This document shows, piece after piece, positions 6,519-10,232 of a DNA stretch of 10,232 nucleotides (position 1 is its first letter; every line of letters starts with the position of its first letter). The stretch is from Gemmatimonadales bacterium (GTDB lineage: Bacteria > Gemmatimonadota > Gemmatimonadetes > Palauibacterales > Palauibacteraceae): contig JAUWDL010000020.1 of assembly GCA_030608825.1 (NCBI GenBank), positions 1-10,232 on the forward strand, in the 5' to 3' direction. A program made the position numbers and the translations under genes. The notes beneath the pieces were generated by a model. It saw only the letters and a program-made list of their open reading frames with translations, was not told where the DNA came from and searched no databases.

Positions 6519-9269
6519 TCAAACCCCGACCGGCTCTCCGATCCGGGCGTCCTCCGGTGAGACCGCCGGCTTCCGCGACGCCCGTCGCGGCGCCTCGAGC
6601 GCCGGCAGAACCACCAGGGTGCAGATGAGAACCGCCAGCATGCCGATGGTCAGAAGGCTGCCCATGCTGGCCGTTCCGGGATGGCTCGAGAAGGCCAGGT
6701 TGCCGAAGCTGAAGATCGTCGTGAGAGATGCGTACAACACCGCACGGGCCGTGCTGGTCTCCAGGAGATCGCGGTCCGGCGCCGTGCCCGCGCGGCGCCG
6801 GTGGACCATGTGAATCCCGTTGTCCACGCCGACGCCCAGAAGGAGGGGAAGCGCGATCACGTTCGCGTAGTTGAAGGGGAGGCCGAGGACCACGGTCGCC
6901 GCGCCCGTCATCGCGCCCGCCAGCAGCAGGGGGATCACGACGAGTGACGCGTCCGGCACGCTTCGCAGGGCCAGCAGCAGGAGCAGGAGCGTCGCGATCG
7001 CGGCGCCGATCAAGGCTCGCCGAAAGGCCGCCACGACCGCCTCGCCGGCCGAGACGTTGATGACCGGCTCGCCGGTCGCGCGGGGCGCGATCGTGCGCAC
7101 CTCCGCCACGAACGTCCGAAGCGCCTCCTCGTCGCCCAGATCGGCCCGCGGGATGACCTCCACCCGCCGGGTACCGTCCGCGGCGACCCACCTTCGCACC
7201 AGCTCCTCGGGCAGATCCTCCTCGGAGATCGACCGCGCGGCCAGCGAGGTGCGCAGGTCGGCCAGGCTTCGGCCCAGGCCTCCGACCAGGCTCTCCTCGA
7301 CACGCTCGAGAGCCCGCTCCTGGCGTCGCGGCGGCAGATCGTCCATCCGCCGTTGCCAGCTGCGGATCTGGAAGGTGACGAAACGACCGAGATCGACTTC
7401 GTCCGGCTCGAGCTCCAGCCCGCGGATGCTCCGCCGAAAGCGCTCCACGTCCGCCATGCGCTCCGACGGCCCCGTCGCGGGCGGATCAGACTCCACCGGG
7501 ACGTCGGCCGCCTCCGGGAGATCCCCCGCTTCGGGGACGTCCGCCGTCTCCAGGGCGGGGCCTACGATTCGGGCGATTCGCTCGATGACGGCGAGCTTCG
7601 CCTCCTGCTCCCCGGGCACGAAGTCCTCGAGCGAGATCACCGCCTCGACGCTCTCCAGCCGCTCCAACCCATCGGCGATCTCCTCCGCTTCTTCGCGATC
7701 AGACGCGAGAACAGAGACCGTCATGGGCTTGGCGGTGCTGTCGCGGAGAAGCTCGAGGAAGGTCGCTGTGGACTCGCCTTCCGGATCCCGTAGAGCGAGC
7801 GGATCCAGGTCGAAGCGGGCGCGCGGCAGAAGAGCCACGGAAGCGAGGGCCACGACGGCCGCGCCGAAGAGCACCGCCCGGCGATGCCTCGTCACCCCAC
7901 GCGCGAGCCCTCGCGGCAGGACGCCGCCGACGAGAGGCGCTTCGCCGGGCGCCGGTCGGAAGGGGACCAGGCTGAACAAAGCCGGAAGCAGCGTGATCGT
8001 GGTCGCGAAGCTGATCAACATGCCCGCCCCGCCGATCAGGCCGAGCTCCGATACGCCCTCGAAGTCCGTCGGGACGAACGCGAAGAAGCAGGCGGCCGTC
8101 GTCACCGCGCTGATGAGGAGCGATGTCCCCACATCCCCTGCCGTCTGCTGCAGGGCGTCCTGGTTCGCCGCCCCACGCGTTCGTAGCTCCCGATACCTCA
8201 GGCTGTAGTGGATCGCGTAGTCGATGCCGAGGCCGATGTACAGGACCGCGAACGCCATGCTGATCAGGTTCAAGTGGCCGACGGCGAGCGCGGCGAAGGC
8301 CGCCGTCAGCAACAGCCCGACCAGTAGCGTGATCAGCGCGGCCGCGATGAGCCGGGCGGAGCGCAAACCCGCGTACAGGATCAGGCCGACCATGATCAGC
8401 GCCAGCGCACCGGCCGTCTTCATGCCGCCGGCGGCGCTGCGCAGCTCCTCCTCGGACATCGGGACGAAACCGGTGAGGCGCACGCCCACGCCATCTTTCG
8501 CCGTCAGCCCGAGGCTGTCCGCCAGGGTCCGTATCCGCGTGAGCGCCGGCTCGCCGGGAAAGAGGAGCTCGAAGTCCAGGCGCGGCAGGATCTCCATGTA
8601 CCGCCGAAGCTCCTCCGGCGAGGTCTGATGGCCGCTCATCAGGTCCCGCCAGGGGAGCGGCTGCACTCGGTCGACCATCGAGCTCTCGAACGCCCCGCCG
8701 ACGGCACCCAGCAGCTCGACGGCGCGCCCCGAGCCCCCCGCGACCAGCATGCTGTCCAGAACGGCCAGGAAGCGGCCCAGTTCGGGATCGCGCTCCAGGC
8801 CGGGTAGCCAGGGCTCGGCTTTCTCCAGGCCGTCCGCGAGGTCCTGGAGTTCCTCCAGGTCGGCATACAGGAGGGCATTCCGCTCGAAGAACTGCCCACC
8901 GCCCGTGAGGTGGACCTCCCGGAAGAGATCCGGCTCGGCCCGAAGACGGGCCCCCAGCCTACGTTGCGCGTCGGCTGCCAGATCCGCGGTAGCGCCTCGG
9001 ATAACCACGACGATGTTGTCGGCGTAGTGGGGGAAGAGACGCTTGTGGCGTTCGTTCTCGACTCGCCACGGAAGATCGGCGGAGAGCATATCCACCGTGT
9101 TCGTGTCGATGCCCAACCGCTGGGTGACCAGGTAGGCGGAGCCCGCGGCGGCGGCAGTGGAGAGAAGCACGACGAGCGCCGGAACGCGGCCGACCATCCT
9201 CGTCCATGAGGCGAGAAGGCCGTCTACGCCGGCCCGGCGGCCGTCTCGAGAACCGGCAGAGCCGCTCAC
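6519..9269 (-). CDS. hpnN: HpnN-like RND/MMPL family hopanoid-type lipid transporter
   Basis: This is a 916-residue RND protein in two homologous halves, each with one membrane helix, a large periplasmic porter domain, then a five-helix block. The first block is about residues 275-460 and contains GLGIDYAIHYSLRY near 345; the second is about 740-900 and contains GVGVDNGIHMVH near 815. Family-specific stretches match HpnN as I remember it: ARFDLDPLALRDPEGES followed by TFLELLRDS, then SLEDFVPGEQEAKLAVI, and near 866 SSHPGTASMG. HpnN moves hopanoids from the inner to the outer membrane. An acidic Pro-rich segment (about 572-596) sits in the second periplasmic domain. The start used is a GTG 7 nt after the isopentenyl phosphate kinase stop, with no clear ribosome site. 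M25 (9197) is an alternative that still keeps the first membrane helix. A general MMPL lipid exporter of unknown cargo is the main alternative. Confidence 0.85.
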   Translation of the reverse strand: MSGSAGSRDGRRAGVDGLLASWTRMVGRVPALVVLLSTAAAAGSAYLVTQRLGIDTNTVDMLSADLPWRVENERHKRLFPHYADNIVVVIRGATADLAADAQRRLGARLRAEPDLFREVHLTGGGQFFERNALLYADLEELQDLADGLEKAEPWLPGLERDPELGRFLAVLDSMLVAGGSGRAVELLGAVGGAFESSMVDRVQPLPWRDLMSGHQTSPEELRRYMEILPRLDFELLFPGEPALTRIRTLADSLGLTAKDGVGVRLTGFVPMSEEELRSAAGGMKTAGALALIMVGLILYAGLRSARLIAAALITLLVGLLLTAAFAALAVGHLNLISMAFAVLYIGLGIDYAIHYSLRYRELRTRGAANQDALQQTAGDVGTSLLISAVTTAACFFAFVPTDFEGVSELGLIGGAGMLISFATTITLLPALFSLVPFRPAPGEAPLVGGVLPRGLARGVTRHRRAVLFGAAVVALASVALLPRARFDLDPLALRDPEGESTATFLELLRDSTAKPMTVSVLASDREEAEEIADGLERLESVEAVISLEDFVPGEQEAKLAVIERIARIVGPALETADVPEAGDLPEAADVPVESDPPATGPSERMADVERFRRSIRGLELEPDEVDLGRFVTFQIRSWQRRMDDLPPRRQERALERVEESLVGGLGRSLADLRTSLAARSISEEDLPEELVRRWVAADGTRRVEVIPRADLGDEEALRTFVAEVRTIAPRATGEPVINVSAGEAVVAAFRRALIGAAIATLLLLLLALRSVPDASLVVIPLLLAGAMTGAATVVLGLPFNYANVIALPLLLGVGVDNGIHMVHRRRAGTAPDRDLLETSTARAVLYASLTTIFSFGNLAFSSHPGTASMGSLLTIGMLAVLICTLVVLPALEAPRRASRKPAVSPEDARIGEPVGV
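7487..7552 (-). repeat. Acidic Pro-rich micro-repeat in the HpnN-like transporter
   Basis: The reverse strand encodes a segment beginning ETADVPEAGDLPEAADVP and ending VESDPPA, in which an (E/A)-A-(D/G)-(V/L)-P-E unit of about six residues recurs three times. It lies after the FVPGEQEAKL region, in the second periplasmic domain, and precedes SERMADVERF. It looks like a disordered linker grown by short duplication. The repeat is seen directly. Confidence 0.6.
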
Positions 9270-9276
9270 GCCACGA

Positions 9277-10146
9277 TCAGGCTACGGCGGGTACGACCGT
9301 TCCGCCGACCTCTTCCCCCATCAGGGCCTTGGCCAGTGTCCCTTCCCGGGTCCCATCTCCGATCCAGGAGCGAACGCCCCGCCCGGCCAGGGCGAGGGCC
9401 GTGTCCAGGCGGTGAGCCATGCCTCCGGTCACGTCGGTCGCCGCCGAGCCGCCGACGGCGTCCCTGAGCGGGTCGCCCAGGGCGGACACCCGGCTCACCG
9501 TAACCCCCTCCGCATCGTAGATGCCGTCGGTCTCGCCGAGCCAGATCGCGCGCTCGACGGCCCAGCCGTGATCGGGCAGCGACTCGGCCAGTCCGGCGAG
9601 GACGGTCTCGGTCGAGAGGATGGATGCGCCCCACTCCCGGTCCATGACGACGTCTCCGTACGTCACCGGAAGGAGCGATCCAGACAGGGCGATGGCGAAG
9701 GGCTCGGCCTGGAAGGAGAGGATGCGAGCCTCGGAGGCGGTCGCTGCGCTGCTCGGCGCGATCGAGAAGGCGGGCAACCCCGCCTCCCGAAGCGCGGCCA
9801 TCACGAGCGCATGCAGCTCGGCCGCCTTCCGCTGGACGAGGGGCGCGCCGCGAACGATCTGCGCGATGCTCTCGCTCGAGCCGTGCCGCGCCCCGCCGGA
9901 GGCACCATCCCCCAGCAGGCCGAAATCGTGCGCGGCCGCGTGACCGAAGGAGCCGCTGCCGTGCCCGACCACCAAACCGGCCTCCAAACCAGGCCAGGCT
10001 TCCGCGATCTCTCGAGCCAGCCGGTCGATCACCTCGGGACGCGGTGTGTCGGGTCGGTCCTTCCGTGTGATCAGGCTCCCGCCGAGCTTCACGAGCACGA
10101 CCGGCCTCGCGGGCGTCACGGGTTTCACGGGCCTCACCGGCCTCAT
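9277..10146 (-). CDS. ipk: Isopentenyl phosphate kinase
   Basis: This is a 289-residue amino-acid-kinase-fold enzyme with the isopentenyl phosphate kinase signature: VLVKLGGSLIT (17-27), the Gly-rich loop with the distinguishing histidine in GHGSGSFGHAAAHDFGL (61-77; H69), PVTYGDVVMD (160-169), TDGIYDAEG (206-214), and the nucleotide-site motif DVTGGM (238-243). It phosphorylates isopentenyl phosphate to isopentenyl diphosphate with ATP, the last step of the alternative mevalonate pathway known from archaea and a few bacteria such as Roseiflexus. The ATG overlaps the preceding stop in ATGA, and GAGGA lies 9 nt upstream. An N-terminal extension (MRPVRPVKPVTPARPV), encoded by a 9-base tandem repeat, precedes the usual start of the fold. 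A related kinase such as glutamate 5-kinase is unlikely because of the GSFGH histidine and the lack of a PUA domain. The hpnN-like gene follows after 7 bases. Confidence 0.92.
   Translation of the reverse strand: MRPVRPVKPVTPARPVVLVKLGGSLITRKDRPDTPRPEVIDRLAREIAEAWPGLEAGLVVGHGSGSFGHAAAHDFGLLGDGASGGARHGSSESIAQIVRGAPLVQRKAAELHALVMAALREAGLPAFSIAPSSAATASEARILSFQAEPFAIALSGSLLPVTYGDVVMDREWGASILSTETVLAGLAESLPDHGWAVERAIWLGETDGIYDAEGVTVSRVSALGDPLRDAVGGSAATDVTGGMAHRLDTALALAGRGVRSWIGDGTREGTLAKALMGEEVGGTVVPAVA
10102..10146 (-). repeat. Five tandem 9-base repeats at the start of the kinase gene
   Basis: On the plus strand, CGGCCTCGC, GGGCGTCAC, GGGTTTCAC, GGGCCTCAC and CGGCCTCAT follow one another without gaps. 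Read on the reverse strand they encode the first fifteen residues, M-R-P then V-R-P, V-K-P, V-T-P and A-R-P. The last plus-strand unit carries the start codon. Because the period is 9, copy-number change would keep the frame. The copies differ at one to four positions, so it is old or selected at the protein level. Confidence 0.75.
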
Positions 10147-10232
10147 AGGAGATGATCCTCGCAGAGCCTCGGGCCGGATCCCACACCGTCGCGGATGACG
10201 CGCTGCACCGAAGCCAATTCCGTCAGACGCTC
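10143..10232 (-). CDS. C-terminal end of a probable (di)phosphomevalonate decarboxylase (5' part off window)
   Basis: The reverse strand is open from the window edge to a TGA at 10145-10143, giving 29 residues: ERLTELASVQRVIRDGVGSG followed by PRLCEDHLL. The stop overlaps the kinase start (ATGA), so the two are translationally coupled. The tail (helix, V-xx-VI, a Gly-rich GVGSGPRL turn, then DHL) resembles the C-terminus of GHMP-family mevalonate diphosphate or phosphomevalonate decarboxylases as I recall it. Such an enzyme next to isopentenyl phosphate kinase would make its substrate, isopentenyl phosphate, from mevalonate phosphate. That a coding region ends here is well supported; its family rests on a short tail plus context. 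Another GHMP kinase of the same pathway is the main alternative. Confidence 0.55.
   Translation of the reverse strand, partial: ERLTELASVQRVIRDGVGSGPRLCEDHLL

Noticed and set aside
6871..8208. 445-codon forward open frame inside the hpnN-like gene
   Set aside because: The translation is almost entirely Ser/Arg/Ala with no motif, and lies antisense to a clearly recognised RND transporter.
9266..10186. Reverse-strand 306-codon frame overlapping the isopentenyl phosphate kinase
   Set aside because: It is an out-of-frame reading of the kinase gene, Arg/Gly-rich, whereas the kinase frame carries all family motifs.
1..10232. CRISPR arrays, insertion sequences, phage genes, tRNA or rRNA
   Set aside because: No spaced direct repeats, transposase motifs, terminal inverted repeats, or tRNA-like cloverleaf was noticed. 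The only tandem repeat is the coding 9-mer at 10102-10146.

Overview
The window is a dense, high-GC bacterial chromosome segment. The cell appears to be Gram-negative with an outer membrane: there is an HpnN-type RND lipid exporter, a LolA-like secreted protein and a Tat-type signal. Fused E1 alpha/beta 2-oxoacid dehydrogenases, Tat-tagged TldD paralogues and secreted LolA-like proteins together suggest Gemmatimonadota or a neighbouring phylum. That placement is an inference. No mobile element, CRISPR array, rRNA or tRNA was seen.

Layout. (1) 1-1876, minus strand: a tldE-like/tldD-like pair coupled by a TGATG stop/start overlap; the tldD gene runs off the left edge and begins with a twin-arginine leader. 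(2) About 1995-2294, plus strand: a small gene resembling DUF4031, divergent from tldE. (3) 2326-4458, minus: one gene for a fused E1 alpha+beta branched-chain-type 2-oxoacid dehydrogenase. It converges on the small gene, with a GC-rich hairpin between them. (4) 4610-5425, plus: a secreted LolA-like protein, divergent from the E1 gene across a 151 bp promoter region. (5) 10232 down to 5471, minus: an isoprenoid cluster. In transcription order it holds the last 29 codons of a probable (di)phosphomevalonate decarboxylase, an isopentenyl phosphate kinase (ATGA overlap), an HpnN-like RND/MMPL exporter, and a squalene-synthase-type prenyl condensing enzyme.

How they fit. The right-hand cluster is the notable part. 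An isopentenyl phosphate kinase co-translated with what looks like a mevalonate-branch decarboxylase implies an alternative (archaeal/Chloroflexi-like) mevalonate route, in which isopentenyl phosphate is phosphorylated to IPP. The condensing enzyme would join two C15 units into squalene or a related C30 product. The HpnN-like pump would move the derived polycyclic lipid (hopanoid-like) towards the outer membrane. One transcription unit would thus couple C5 precursor supply, C30 formation and lipid export. The left half is ordinary metabolism and peptide processing, apart from the predicted export of the TldD partner and a Gly/Phe-rich insertion in its TldE partner.
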